Assembly: GCA_037976565.1 (NCBI GenBank)
Contig: CP137682.1
Span: forward strand, 25,611,298 to 25,675,297
DNA from: Mesocentrotus franciscanus
Lineage: Eukaryota > Echinodermata > Echinoidea > Camarodonta > Strongylocentrotidae
Length of the DNA: 64,000 bases
Direction: 5' to 3'
Below the pieces are notes generated by a model that saw nothing but the letters and a program-made list of their open reading frames with translations, ran no database searches and was not told the DNA's origin. Each line of letters begins with the position of its first letter. Position 1 is the first letter of the stretch. This document shows positions 25,110-37,016 of this stretch, piece by piece. The position numbers and the translations under genes are program-made.

Positions 25110-26690
25110 GCAGAGATTCAGGGAGGGGGCAGAGTGTAAGATCAGTGAAAGGATGAGAAAGAGTGCTTTTGCACTGAAAGCTTAACAACGTTTAGAGCTG
25201 GTAAACTATTATTGATCGGAAAAAGTAGGAGCAGAGCAAACAAGGTCATTGGAACGATAAACCGGATTTTCTTTGCAAACAAAGTATTGTGCGCTTTGCA
25301 AGAAAACGGTTAAAGGAACATCTCGGCATGAAAAGGCGCTTCGCATGAAAAGATTGAAGAAAGATCTTCTTGCTTCAAGACTTCGTGTTGCTACAAAAAA
25401 AGTGTATAGTCTTATAAAGGAAAAAACGCTCTATAGACATAGTATTTTAAATATCGTACTGAATCTACATTTGATGCGGATATGGGTTTGATTTTTTATT
25501 TTAATGTAATACAACAAAAAATACCGATGGAATATTGGATTAAAAGGAAACGTGAATGTTTTTTCCTTAACATGTTACCACATAATTGATAAATCTTACT
25601 CAATCTTGGGAATACGTTATCAAATTTTACCCAAACAAACATAGTTCCTAATATCCAAAATTTAATTTTCACCAAACTGTTTTCAGAGACAGTAGTGTTT
25701 TCCGAAAGTTACTGTGTTGACGATGAAATATAATTGTATTTTAAAATCAACGATCTAGGAGTGGTTGGTTATCTATTAATTAGGACTTACTGTGTATCGT
25801 GGGGTTTTCCGAGCACCAGATGGAGTGAGCGAAAAGATGGTGAAGAATAATTGTTTACAAAAGGAAATTGATTTAATTGATCTAGATTATAATAAAAATA
25901 TATTTTTCGCTTTATCTTGAGTGAGGGACTTAAAGAAATCACGCAAAGATCATCATACATTTTATCATATCATGTTCGAAGATGACATTCCACTCGCCTC
26001 ATCAACAGTCGAAGAAGAAAAACAGCGACGTTTTTAATTAAAGTTCCGGTTCGTAAAACAACACTGCACGCGCATACATGTATAGCATGCCTCTTGCACA
26101 ATAGTATGCCGGTTCGAAAAGTCGGACTTTCTTCTTATCAAGGATTTGGGGTCACATGTGATTTTTAAGAATACCTATATCTTTAAAATATATAGCATAT
26201 CTGGGGTTGAAAATCGACGAAGAATTAGTTTTAGATGTGGCCTTTCATAATATGTACAAATCCAAAAACCGAAAATGTACACGTAAAATCGTTATTGGGC
26301 CGCTTCGTGAAACCAACGACGAAATGTTAAAATATTCGCGTCATGCATGCAAGATCAAATAGAATGACGAGGAGGGTAATACAAATTTATATCATCTTTT
26401 AAAGGATTCAGCACAAAATCGTACAAGGTACTGAGTGATTCCTTTCTCTCTGTCTCTATTTATCTCTCTCATACACAAACACATATACACTTTGTTTTGA
26501 ATATTATTTATTGTGCTTCAACGAATTCATAGAAAACAAAATTATATTTTATAGATGATACAAAAACAAGCTCATACGTTTCAATTACTATGACAAATAA
26601 TGACAGAATGGAAACAATATATAACTTAAAATACCTCAAACTCCCTCTCCCCCTAAAAACCCCTCCCCCTCGCCCCCAAACCCCTTTGTA
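25110..26690. other. Intergenic region, no supported gene
   Basis: A 72-codon frame at 25273-25491 has a CysX2Cys...His pattern and a basic Lys/Arg stretch, vaguely zinc-finger-like. It is too short and degenerate to call. The rest is AT-rich without features. Confidence 0.45.
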
Positions 26691-26714
26691 TATTTTTGTT
26701 CTGTTCTTGATGGA

Positions 26715-27162
26715 TAGTAATTCTTTATTTTTTAAATATTTGGATGCCCCTGTAGATGTATTATAAGCACTAAAAAATCGCCCCTAAAACACTTCTGCTT
26801 TCGAGCAAATTGAATAATCAAAATTTACCGGTGCTCCCGGTAAATTTCAAATATTTCAAATAGCGCCGAAGGTCATTCCATGGTAGCTGCGACCATGAAA
26901 ATCTTAGAATATGCATTTCTGATATATAATTTCCAAACGGGAATGGAAAATCGGTCGATTGTAGTCAAGAAACATTGTTTTAAAGCTACAGTAATATCAG
27001 TCTTGAGAGGGCGCTATACAACATAAAGAGTTTATTATTTTCAATTTCATCACTTTAGACTCGATTTTAACCGCGACAACGATCATTGAATATTGTAAAA
27101 TCGCATAATTATGTTTCCAATATGTTCATTTGAACCAAATTCATGACCCCATCCGAATCGGC
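26715..27162. mobile_element. Inverted internal copy of the 5830-6278 MITE
   Basis: Reverse-complementary to the interior of the intron 6 element. Shared runs include CCATGGTAGCTGCGACCATG-type sequence, GAGGGCGCTATACAACAT and AAATTCATGACCCCAT. The terminal inverted repeats and TTAA sites are not present here, so the copy has lost both ends. Confidence 0.75.
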
Positions 27163-27299
27163 GAGAGGGATAATTTCCTAACGGTATCGTGTCCTATTGA
27201 TTCAGTTATATTGTATTTATTTTAGTGCTCACGTTAATGACTTCAAAATCCGCATTGACGTAGGACCTGTCGGCCCCTACCGTAGATACAATATTGTTT

Positions 27300-27905
27300 G
27301 AAATACTTTGTTGATGTATAGGAAGCTGCAACTACTGGAATATAATTATTATTGCTCTGCTTGAAATCCAGTAAGTATTTGTTGTTACAAATACCTCTCA
27401 GTCTCTCGGTGCCACACTACAGATTATAAGTAAATAAAGTATGTCATCTTCTAAACAATCCACTCTCATGGGCTTCTAAATTATCTAGAACACTTCAAGC
27501 ACTGGCGTTTTTGTTCGTGTTTCTTGGCTGCATATACTCCTCTTTGCGTGTGTATCCGGTAATCACTAGACAAGTAAGAAGTCGGAGAGACATGGACCGG
27601 TCAAATCCGCTTAGAGTTCTAACACCTCAGCCTGAATCAGGAATAGTACCATCAGTTTCAAGCCGCGTGACATGGTCCAACACTCGCAGTTAGAAAACAA
27701 TGGATACCTCTGTACCCTTACACCGAAAAATTAATGTGTCGGTAGCAAAACGAATAAAATGTCCCTTGTGGTCACAATGTTCTGTTTTAATCACGTGGTT
27801 CCCGTATATCCTATGATCATTTTTTGTTTGTTTTTGTTGCAGTAAATCTAACCTTTCGTGACTATCTGTAAGAGGACTTTCGTACTATTTAAGTGCATAC
27901 AATAG
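27300..27905 (+). pseudogene. GPCR pseudogene C2, inverted deleted copy of C1
   Basis: From 27300 the sequence follows the C1 upstream region (read on the opposite strand), including GATTATAAGTAAAT. It then jumps at about 27440 to the part of C1 encoding TM5. All of TM1-TM4 (C1 residues up to about 182) is missing. A 60-codon frame at 27511-27693 still encodes TM5 and the start of the third loop. Further deletion joins this to a TM6-like ITWFPYIL stretch ending in a stop, and TM7 is destroyed by frameshift. The terminal codons and 3' flank (GCATACAATAGCCGTATATT) remain alignable. It cannot encode a receptor. Confidence 0.85.
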
Positions 27906-28350
27906 CCGTATATTTAGAATGTCATGAGAAAAAACCTACCCGTGATTGGCAGATCCAGGATTCGCTGGTCGGGGAAGGTGATGCACAATAAATAAAAATC
28001 AATGACAAAAACTGTAACAAGTATAAACAAAAAAAAATTACATTAACCTTGTTTTCCCCATGCAAACATTATCTTTTAATATGTTTAAATACATAAATTA
28101 AACTCTTAACTACTGAAATCGACAAAAATAACGACTTTACTCAGGTAATGGAGTGAGGCAACTTTCAACTGACTATTACCTGTATCACGGTCGTTCTCGA
28201 CACATATTTAGGCAAAACTGTTGGTAATAATCTATAAGGCCCGGGGCAAACTACACGATCTGACTAAGATCCGATTTCTGAAGAATTTGGAAGCATCTGA
28301 TGTGAAAATTCAAACTTGTAAAATCTAAATGATCGAGGATGTTAATAGCC
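27906..28350. other. 3' flank of C2, joining the A/B receptor array
   Basis: Matches the sequence downstream of C1 (a CTGGTCGGGG run, then ATCGACAAAAATAACGACTTTAC). No gene. The A/B composite unit begins near 28350. Confidence 0.5.
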
Positions 28351-29769
28351 ACATGATGAATAAATCGCAGAAGGATCGTATAGTGTGCGCTGGGAATAAG
28401 TAAAAAATGTTTGATGTACATGTTACAGGTTGTTTTATCTCCGATCTACACGGGTGATGGCTGATTTGTCACTATAAGAGCATCTAAAGATCTTGAAATA
28501 TTCTTTACGATTAGAAACTTTTCCCTATGCGCTTTACACCGCACAATGTGATTTTATGTCAAACATGATCGCAAAGGCTTCCGAAAAGAACAAAACAATT
28601 AGGGCAATTTCATTACCCCTGTGAACCACCCATTGTAACGTGAGAACATGACAATGACCTATTACGTTATCCAAACATAGGATATACAAAGTGTTATTGA
28701 CATTGCATTTGAGTTGATTTTGCGACAGCATTTGGGGATTGTCTTGTAACAATAATGAAACAAAATAATGAAATATGGTGATATTTTTCCAGGGCAGCCA
28801 TCATCAATCTTCACAAGGGCCTTGCAAGATCACCTATGGAATAAAGGAAACAAGTTATGATTTTCATTTAGCTATCTAGGCAAGCACCCTCGATTTTAAA
28901 TGCGGTGATTTTGATTTGTAAGATATACATGTATTTGCATTAGCCAATTTTTTTTTTTTTCATGGAAATAAAATCGCCCATTTTCATAACTTGGGGCTTA
29001 AAATGAGTTTTTGAGAGAATGTGTAATAGTTTTTTTTAATGCAAATGATAATCACGAATACTTAGTTATTGGATGTTAAAGTAAAAAAAAGTGTCACTTT
29101 ACATCCATTCTGGATTGATGAAGGATGTGATATGTATGGAAATCGGATCGGAAATAAAATATGCAAGTGGCACTAAAACGTTGTGGTAATAGGAAAAAAG
29201 AACTCTGGAAAAATTGTAAGGTTTTCGAGCCAACTGATCGGGTGAGCGAAAAGATGCTTCGATCAGACAAATCGCTCAATAAAAGGACATTGATGAAATT
29301 GATATAGGCCTTGATTATAAAAACCCACTTCCTATTTATCTATGGTGAGGAACTGAACAAAGGGTGACGAGCACATAACAAAATTTAAACTAAACTTATA
29401 GAAACAATGAAAGAATGAGCAAAAACAGAATCCAGGACATTTTGACTTGCAGAGGTAATGTGTGGTTCTTAGTAGACGAGGATCGTTGAGATAATGCATT
29501 AAACACGTTTTACAAGATAACGCTGTTCATCCTTGGTGATTATAAAAGTAGTCCCATTTAGACATCCCAAACACAATTTAAAAAAAAATCGTCGATATTA
29601 TGGCCGACCATGTACACTACTAGAAAAACCCATAAAAAAACCTTCGAATTTTGCTCATACCTACTTTTGGTGAGTACTGCGCATGGGGAACTCTTTGGTG
29701 CCCAGCATGCGTTAGCACGGAAGCGAGGAGAGTCACGTGCTAACGGTATCTTACCGAAGTTTGCATATA

Positions 29770-29885
29770 CACTGCAAGAATCGGTGAATCTTCGGGGTTG
29801 GATTTTTCGATTTCGACTATTCGCCGTTTTTGCCGGTGAAACACCGGAATGTGAGAAAATCAACGATTTTTTTGTTATTGCAGTG
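29770..29885. mobile_element. Small TA-flanked MITE in U1
   Basis: 116 bp with CACTGCAA/TTGCAGTG ends, each flanked by TA, as for Tc1/mariner-type elements. The same element sits at the homologous place in U2 (44227-44346), so it predates that duplication. Confidence 0.6.
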
Positions 29886-30199
29886 TAAATGCAGCTAGTC
29901 TAAACGGCTGACCATTGTATTTCATTGATGTGGAATCAATGATTACAGCTTGAAGGTATGATCTTCGTTATAAAGAAAGGGAAAAGACTGAAACACTTTC
30001 TGATAATCAAATTGAGGAAAAATAAGAGGATATTAGTAATGGCATAACCTAACAAGCATTGAATAAAAGGCCAATTCAATAATATTTCAAAGGTAAAACG
30101 TATCTATTTATATAGTTTTGCCACGCATGGTCAATTCTTGGTGTTATCCTTGACCGGGCGGCATCTTTATTCTACAAACGTCAGAAGGCGATTCAATGA

Positions 30200-30300
30200 T
30201 GCACAGAGAGAGAGAGACAGACAGAGAGAGAAAGATAGAGACAGGAGAGAATAATAGAAGAGAAGGATATGGAAGTAGATAAAAGAGAGGAAGGACAAGG
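30200..30300. repeat. GA-rich tract upstream of A1
   Basis: A GAGAGA low-complexity run in the conserved A-unit upstream region, with equivalents at about 44645-44700 and 55918-55965. The following stretch (GAACCATTCCATTATTGAAT, ACCCGAAAGGTCGACATTTC) is strongly conserved among the A copies and may hold the promoter. Confidence 0.6.
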
Positions 30301-30904
30301 AAACAGAAAGAGCACGAATGTTGCTTAAGAACCATTCCATTATTGAATTTCTTTGCTGCTCAGTCACGCTGCAAAATCTCTCGCTTCCCTGTTCAAAGGA
30401 GCGCCTTGATTGTTTTGTCATTTACCCGAAAGGTCGACATTTCAGGCAGAAATCTCACCACGACGTCGGCAGAATTAATTAAGAAGGAGTTACCAGCTTT
30501 ATTAAATCTATATTTTAACCTTGTTCCTATAAGTCAGGTAATATATAAATCACAGTATCCTTGTAAAGGACTGGAGTGACATTTTACTATCCTGGACTCA
30601 CCCGAAGCTGCTCGTTTTGTAGTCGTTTTGTAGTCTTACATAAAATGTAAACCACTTGACATCTACATTTTAGTAGCTGAGGTTGCCTGTTGATTCTATT
30701 ATCATGCTCACACGTTCCGCAACTCACCGGGAGCTAACAACCTTTCAAACCTTTCTGCTACAGCTGATTGATTTTTCATTTTATTAAAAAAAGGCCTCTC
30801 GAAGAAGTATATCCTAGGGACTCACCACTCTTACAAACATCCCTGTATAACTCGCACAGCAAAAAGCTGTTACCCAAACTTGAATATACATTACCAGCTT
30901 CAGG

Positions 30905-32125
30905 ATGGATGTGGGAAGTTTGGCCATCTTCTGTGTAATTTTCATCACCGGTTTGCCAGGGAATACTATCATCCTGGCAGCATATGCCATTAAACCGCAA
31001 AAGAAGAGCACGGACCTTTTGATTACAATCCAAGCCTTGGTAGATCTGATTGCTTGTATCACCCCTCAGCCTGAGATGATCAGTAGCGTGGCCATCTGCT
31101 GGATAACTCTTATTATCCGTCTCTCAACATCGCTTGGTTCTCTCTTCTTGACGTTCGTCATTGCTGTCGACAGGTATGTTACAGTCTGCAGACCTTTTGG
31201 TCGTCATCTGACGAAAACCAAAGCCGTTGTCCTTGCGATAGCAAGTCTGGCATTCTCCCTCCTCGTCAATCTTACCACACTTTGGTACTTCAAAGTCATA
31301 GACGTAAAATCGGCGGGGTGCATTTGGTCTACTGCCGCGTCTCCACTACAGATTTCTATGAATGTAGTCCAAACCGTCTTGTTCTTTGTTACGGTGGTCG
31401 TAATCATGTTTTCTTACACTAAGATATTCACATTTATACGTCGGCAAGCCCGGGTCAGATCCGAAATGGATGCCGGTCTTGCAAGCCATACCGGTGCCAG
31501 AACGGCTTCTGCCATGGGAACGATTTCTGAGTCTGTGACGGCATCTGGTAGAGTTTCCAAAAAGGCATGGAAAAATAACATTGCACCAACAGCAAACAGG
31601 CAGTCCTCCCTGATAGATGAAAGCAGCGGAGTTCAGAATCCGGGTTGTCTAGAAGTACCATCCTCTAGACCTGGTGGTGAACCTTCCAACTCTGGATGTA
31701 CGATCTGCAACTCTCCTGAAGGACACGTTGCCGAGAGAGATGGACCGTTTTCGGCAAGTATAGAGATATCTGCTACTCAAAGTTCTGCTGCAGCCGTTGG
31801 ACACCTGAGTCAGCCTGGAGAAAACAGCAGATGCAATAGACCTACCAGAAGGGTCCATGGCGACCGGACCACTAAAATGCTTCTTTGTATCACCGTACTC
31901 CTCATCATGTCCTGGATACCGTACGTCCTCATCTTTACTCTCCCTGCTCATGCTTACATCTACCTCGTGACAAGACTCACAAGCTATAAGGTTGTCTACT
32001 CAATCAGTCGTATCAGAGGCTTTAATCACATGATCAACGCCTTCGTCTACTGGGCCGTTAATCCTGTCTTCAGACAAGACGTCAAGCGAGTTTTCATCCG
32101 TCTTAGGAAGTTGACAAACCGATAA
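30905..32125 (+). CDS. Rhodopsin-class GPCR, single exon, receptor A1
   Basis: Intact 406-codon frame. Only a few residues precede TM1 (GLPGN, Asn20). TM2 carries Asp47. Cys65 before TM3 and Cys139 in loop 2 form the likely disulphide. DRY is at 89-91, TM4 about 106-128 and TM5 about 150-178. RRQARVRSEM starts a roughly 145-residue Ser/Thr/Pro-rich third loop (179-323). TM6 carries SWIPY (336-340) and TM7 carries NPVFR (386-390), with Phe for the NPxxY Tyr. The basic tail (RLRKLTNR) is short. The start is the first ATG of the frame and is conserved in A2 and A3. There are no N-terminal glycosylation sites or signal peptide. It is a class A heptahelical receptor, presumably G-protein coupled; ligand and expression cannot be read from sequence. 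Closest relative is A2 (45.35 kb), then A3. Confidence 0.93.
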   Translation: MDVGSLAIFCVIFITGLPGNTIILAAYAIKPQKKSTDLLITIQALVDLIACITPQPEMISSVAICWITLIIRLSTSLGSLFLTFVIAVDRYVTVCRPFGRHLTKTKAVVLAIASLAFSLLVNLTTLWYFKVIDVKSAGCIWSTAASPLQISMNVVQTVLFFVTVVVIMFSYTKIFTFIRRQARVRSEMDAGLASHTGARTASAMGTISESVTASGRVSKKAWKNNIAPTANRQSSLIDESSGVQNPGCLEVPSSRPGGEPSNSGCTICNSPEGHVAERDGPFSASIEISATQSSAAAVGHLSQPGENSRCNRPTRRVHGDRTTKMLLCITVLLIMSWIPYVLIFTLPAHAYIYLVTRLTSYKVVYSISRIRGFNHMINAFVYWAVNPVFRQDVKRVFIRLRKLTNR

Positions 32126-32215
32126 AGATCAAACAGGTTTGTTCTCTCCTTTCTCAAGTGATTGGGGAGCTTTTTGGCCCACAATTGAAGCTTTCTGGCT
32201 AATCGAAATAGAACA

Positions 32216-32668
32216 AAAATGATGTATTAATGCCCAGGCTACAACGAATATTAATAACAAGCAATGACTTTGTGTGATAAACCTTTTTAGTTTTTATCTT
32301 TGTCGTCAAAGTTTTTTTCTTAATAAGATCAGAAGTACGAGAAATGATGATTGACATAATAAAGAAACCTCTATAATTTGTTTCCAACCATACCGATATA
32401 GTTCTTCTGAATAAAACATAGCACATAACAAAAAGGATGTATTAATGCCTAGGCTGCAACGAAGATTAATATCAAGCAATGACTTTGGGTGATATAGCAA
32501 TTTCGGCTAAACAACCATAGTATTGATAATTAAAAGTGTTTATCTTTGCTGTTAAAGTTTTTTTCTTAATAAAATCAGAAGTATGAAAAATGATGATTGA
32601 CATAAGAAACCTCCATGAATTTTTTTCCAACCATACCGATATAGTTCTTCTGAATAAAACATAGCACA
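32216..32668. repeat. Tandem duplication in the A1 3' flank (about 217-bp unit)
   Basis: GATGTATTAATGCC starts both halves (32220 and 32437). Both end in CCATACCGATATAGTTCTTC TGAATAAAACATAGCACAT-type sequence, including an AATAAA. A2 and A3 have a single copy at the corresponding place (about 46660-46895 and 57925-58160). Confidence 0.8.
32358..32415 (+). promoter_or_regulatory. Candidate poly(A) signals for A1
   Basis: AATAAA occurs at 32358-32363 and 32410-32415, about 235-285 bp after the stop codon. The second is conserved in A2 and A3. Usage is inferred. Confidence 0.4.
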
Positions 32669-32936
32669 TGCCCTTTAAAATCTCTACAATTTCTTTCTCA
32701 GTGCTTTTACATGTCAAGGATTGGAGTATATTTAGAGAGCTATTCGTCATCGATGTTATTGTTTCTAGTTGTTCCTTCTGATGAAAAAAGTTCCAGATTT
32801 TAACAATGATAGATCACGAGTATGGAAAAGGCCGCCTCTCATTGTTGAAGGGGTCTATTGGCTGTAGCGCGATAACGTTGGATGTAAATACTGGTGGAAG
32901 ATCAGCCTTTTGCTGAAAATGTAAGTAAATAAAGTC

Positions 32937-33076
32937 TACTACTACTAATACTGCTACAACCCATACTACTAATACTACTATTCCACGATACTAGTACTTC
33001 TCCTCCTCCTCCTCTTCCTCATCCTACTAATACTACTACTACTATTACTACTACTACTACTACTACTACTGCCTCA

Positions 33077-33110
<34 letters not shown>

Positions 33111-33140
33111 CTACTATTACTACTACTCATGCTACTTCTA
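32937..33140. repeat. (CTA)n microsatellite, U1
   Basis: An interrupted CTA array with CTC/CTT blocks. It follows a stretch conserved in all A units (GGAAGATCAGCCTTTTGCTG then AAGTAAATAAAGT). Equivalents lie at about 47150-47480 (U2) and 58401-58552 (U3). Confidence 0.95.
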
Positions 33141-34440
33141 ATTCTACTACATTTGACATTTGATGTGTATATAATGTTATGTATATAATTATGACGTTAA
33201 AAAAAATTATGGTAGAAGTTGGTTCTAATGAAACATGTAAGATATTCTTTATAATCTGTACATAGTGCCATAGTAAAGTGCTGGTCAAACATCAAAGATA
33301 ACAATTACTATAACTTCAAAATCTGTTGCCTGAGGTAATCTTTATTTGAAGTATTTTATTTTGGATTCTGTTGTCGCTCACCATCTTATACACACTAATA
33401 TTCAGCGACGATATTCTTGAACTTGCATATTCAATACAATTTTAACTTCTTATTCAGGAGGTATGTTTTCAAGGAACCTCTGGACCCCAGAGCAAATATC
33501 GATGAACGCCTTACAAGGCATATATATATCACAAGCTAATATATCTCTAATATGATAATCACACAACATTATTCATGATATTTGCTTTTGATAATGTCAC
33601 AGTTCAATATAAAACAACTAGAGAGTGTTGAATAATTATTTTTAAAAAAAGAAAAGGAAGAATACCTGCCCATGTTCAAACTGTGTAAATCCGAATTGAT
33701 TTTGAAATAACACGTCTACCTAAACGACCCCTAACTCTAAATGCAGAGATAATTCCATCCTGGCTGAGTGGTTCGTAAACATAGTCATCTAGGAATAAAC
33801 ATTAATGTGCCCCTCCTCATGTACGAATTTCCCTTAAAATTCGAAGATGCAGCATTTTCACAAACATATTACTGTTATAAAAAATAAAGTTTTCAAGATA
33901 TTTGGTAATAATGGTATTAATTGTGTGTGAAAATAAACGTGGTATTGCATCCTTTAAAGGCAAATGTAGTATAAAGTTTTTGTCGTCTTCAATCTTTTAC
34001 CATGTAGAGATTCACAATTATTCTTTACTCATGTTTATTCTACATCTAAAATTACTCAGGAAATGAGGAATTACATAGAATTGAATACTTTATTATTTTC
34101 TATAAATAATTCAAACTTTACTTTAAAAAAACCTTAGAAACTCTTTCAAATATAACGTAGCAAAACCTCGGCGGTATTTTTATAACGACGTAAATCTTAA
34201 TACGGCTCGCATTTTTGTATTTTATAGCAAATAGCTCAGTGAATATTAAAGCGCAAGTCCTTTGTTGCGCGCAGTTGCAATTTATTTACACACGCGCACA
34301 CAAAAGCGCAGCGGCTTTTTTGCGGCGGTTTACCGCGCTATATCTGAACACGTCTTATGAATAATCTCCTGGGTCATGATGGAAAATAGCTTGTCATAAA
34401 ATCAATTGAAGTATACACTAAGTAGAACCTACCGTAGACA
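33141..34440. other. Conserved 3' part of the A unit, no gene
   Basis: Non-coding; aligns to about 47480-48730 in U2 and 58553-60065 in U3, with scattered indels. It contains AGGAGGTATGTTTTCAAGG and GACGTAAATCTTAATACGG; the latter is the empty site of the U3 MITE. Confidence 0.6.
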
Positions 34441-34454
34441 ATATTGTGCCAAGA

Positions 34455-34455
34455 G

Positions 34456-34486
<31 letters not shown>

Positions 34487-34530
34487 GCTATAACAATAGT
34501 AATAATAATAATAATAATAACACTAAGGAC

Positions 34531-34566
<36 letters not shown>

Positions 34567-34857
34567 CATAATACTTACTAATAATCTTTTTTTACCCAGA
34601 GTAGCCTCATCAGGAATAATACTGTTGTCCCTGAGATCCCTACAATTATATTATTACCTGACTTTAGCCGGACTACCATGATAAGTCGCTCAAGCATTGA
34701 GTAAATTTCTTCCAATACCGGGCCCCCAACGTCTACTTTAACCTGGGTGGAGAGGGGCAAAATTAATATCTTGCCAAAGGACATTAGTACCGCAGCGGGA
34801 CTCGAACCATGTGATTCTCAGTCCAGTGACGTGTTCACTCGACCACGACACCTCTAC
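34455..34857 (-). mobile_element. tRNA-derived SINE with (ATT)n tail, U1
   Basis: The minus strand reads GTGTCGTGGTCGAGTG (box A-like), GGTTCGAGTCC (a perfect box B), GGTACTAATGTCCTTTGGCAAG, a unique body, then the ATT-repeat tail (AAT runs at 34455-34566 on plus). The U2 counterpart is at about 48725-49085. Same head family as 8618-8990 and 13576-13867. Confidence 0.85.
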
Positions 34858-35115
34858 ATGATAACATAATAATGAGTAAAGAAATTTAATAATCCAGCTG
34901 GTATACTCTAAACACGATCTCACATATGTAAATGTGAGTTATGGTTTTCACTAAATGTGATTTTAAGCCAAATGCTCGGCATTTTATTACAAACACTACA
35001 CAACTGAGTGACAAATAATTCAGGGTAATTTTAAGTTTTTTTTCTTCAAGATTAGCTTTAATGATAATAATAATTAAGATATAAATAATGATAGTGATAA
35101 TAATCTTAATAATAA

Positions 35116-36120
35116 TGTAGCGGGGTCGAAGTTTCTTTAGTTCGACGATCTTATGGAACAGATCGTTTCAGTAGGGGAGAGTTGTAGCGGGGTCGAAATT
35201 TGCGATTTGTTTTTGTTTTGATAAAAAGTTCGTTTGCCTTTTCACACTATTCACATTTCATAGTAAGTTAATTTCAGTTGCCAGTTTTCTGGGTCAGGCT
35301 AGCGTGTTGGAATGTGAATGGGCGACAACGCAGGCGTTTGTAATATTATAAAAGATAATTGAAGAATTGCTGCGAATGACCAAACAATAGTTGTTTCGCT
35401 GGAAATAATAGACAGTTCAGCTGAGATAAATGTTTATTCTCTTCCCGATTAATTTCAGTCTTGACATTTTCCGGCTCGCCTACGATCTTCGAAGTTTTGA
35501 AAGAGCTAGAGCAGGTGAGAGTGCGAGTTATGCGAGGGAGGAGTTTCAGGCGATAGACGAGCAGAGAGAGAGAGAAATGGTGATAGAGAGCAGAAGCGAG
35601 TGTGTGAGAGAGTGTGTCCGAAAGTTTAGGAGAAACGTGGCGGGCCGGAGAACTCAAGTTCGGAGAGATAATTGGGAAATTAATTAATTAATTCCTATTT
35701 GTACACGGTTTAATATACTAAAGGGATTAATCTGACGCATTGCGTGATGGTGATACGCCTTTTTTGAGAGACGGAGATTTTGGCAACGTGGGTTTCTTTG
35801 TTTGGAAGGCATAAACGCGATAGGGTCTTGTACCGGTCAGCAGTTCTTCATTTGACAGTTTTAGTTGCTGTCATTTTTTATTTCGCGTCATGTGTTGCTA
35901 GAGCCCGAAGAAACGGTCGCCCAGCCCAATGATACGTTTTTGTCATAAATTAAATTTATTTTAAACTGTGCTTTTGATTTTAAGTAATAAACTCTTTTCA
36001 ACTGTATAAACTCTTGTCTGAATCTTCATTCTTCGTCTGCATCTTCTTGGAGCGAGCCGGGGGGAGGAGGTTGGCGGCCACCGGCCCCCTCGCCGGTATA
36101 GTCCCGTTTAAAAAATAACA
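35116..36120 (+). mobile_element. Probable solo LTR of an LTR retrotransposon
   Basis: 1005 bp starting TGTAGCGGGGTCGAA and ending AACA, flanked by ATAA on both sides, although the site is AT-simple. It has a TATAAAAG-like box at 35347 and an AATAAA near 35987, as expected for promoter and polyadenylation signals in one LTR. The starting 15-mer recurs at 35183. U2 lacks the whole block at the homologous place (about 49310). There are no gag or pol frames; the 85-codon frame at 35430-35687 is not recognised. Confidence 0.5.
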
Positions 36121-36145
36121 ATAATAATGATAATATCGATTATTA

Positions 36146-36733
36146 TATACCTCTCTTAAGAATGTTGAATAAATCTAGTCATCTGATTGGCCCGCAAAAA
36201 ATGAAATATGCCCGTTGCCCCTGGTAACGGGCGTTGCTAAATTTTGCTGCGATCCCTATTGTTTTACGTGTAAAAACTTTTTTTTGTGCGAGCGCGGATA
36301 CCATACAGTGTGTAGATAGATGAATACAAAATTAAAATTAAAAACAAATAAAATAAAAAAAATGAGAGATATAATCACGTGACGTAAAGTAATTTGGCGA
36401 CAATAGTCACAACTGACTAATTGCCATTGAATCAAAACAGAAGAAGAAGAAGAAGTTCGATTCCCGAATGATCGTGACATTCAGACAACTCTCCAGCAAA
36501 GATTAACAGACAGTGTCTCAATTTTGTTTGTAGTGTTTTATCCAATCTTTATTTAAGAAAAGGATAAGGCAAAAATTCTTTGTAGATTATTGTGTGAAAT
36601 CGGTATATACATGATATATGGACTGCTTTAATATTTGAGGCATAGCTGTTTCTATAGTGGCTCTCGGGGACGTTACATCCTGATATGACCCCTTGAGCCT
36701 ATAGAAACATCATATCTAATTTTATAGTAGTAT
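36146..36733 (+). mobile_element. Dispersed foldback-type element, copy 3
   Basis: Starts ATATACCTCTCTTAAG, contains GTGCGAGCGCGGATACCATA and ACAGTGTCTCA, and ends TAGTAG before TATTCAGGAGCG. U2 at 49336-49365 reads TATCGATTATTCACGAGC with no insert, giving precise boundaries. An A-rich stretch at about 36312-36455 is extra relative to copies 1 and 2. Confidence 0.75.
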
Positions 36734-37016
36734 TCAGGAGCGTTAAAAACAAAAAGTACCATAGCGCTTCCTAAAAAGTACCAGATTGTGAAGAAAAACA
36801 AAAAACTCATAAAATGGTATGTACATGTATGTTATAAAAATGCTTTTGTTGATCTTTTAATTTTTTGATTCTCACCGATTTTTTTCTCTCGTTGATTTGC
36901 CTGTCTGCGACTACTTTCACTGAAATAAATAAAGGGCCAATTACATTAGAAATTATTTCTTTTATGAACTGCATTTAATAATTTGGATCTTTGTTTGTAT
37001 TTCTCTCTTTCGTTAC

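Noticed and set aside
25273..25491. Possible zinc-finger fragment
   Set aside because: Only one CysX2Cys with a loosely placed His and a basic run; too short and isolated.
34771..34857. A tRNA gene on the minus strand (good box B)
   Set aside because: Followed by the SINE body and ATT tail, repeated elsewhere in the window with the same 3' sequence, and unlikely to fold as a complete cloverleaf.
35430..35687. 85-codon Arg/Glu-rich frame as a protein
   Set aside because: Lies within the probable LTR, composition follows a GAGA-rich tract, and it resembles nothing known to me.
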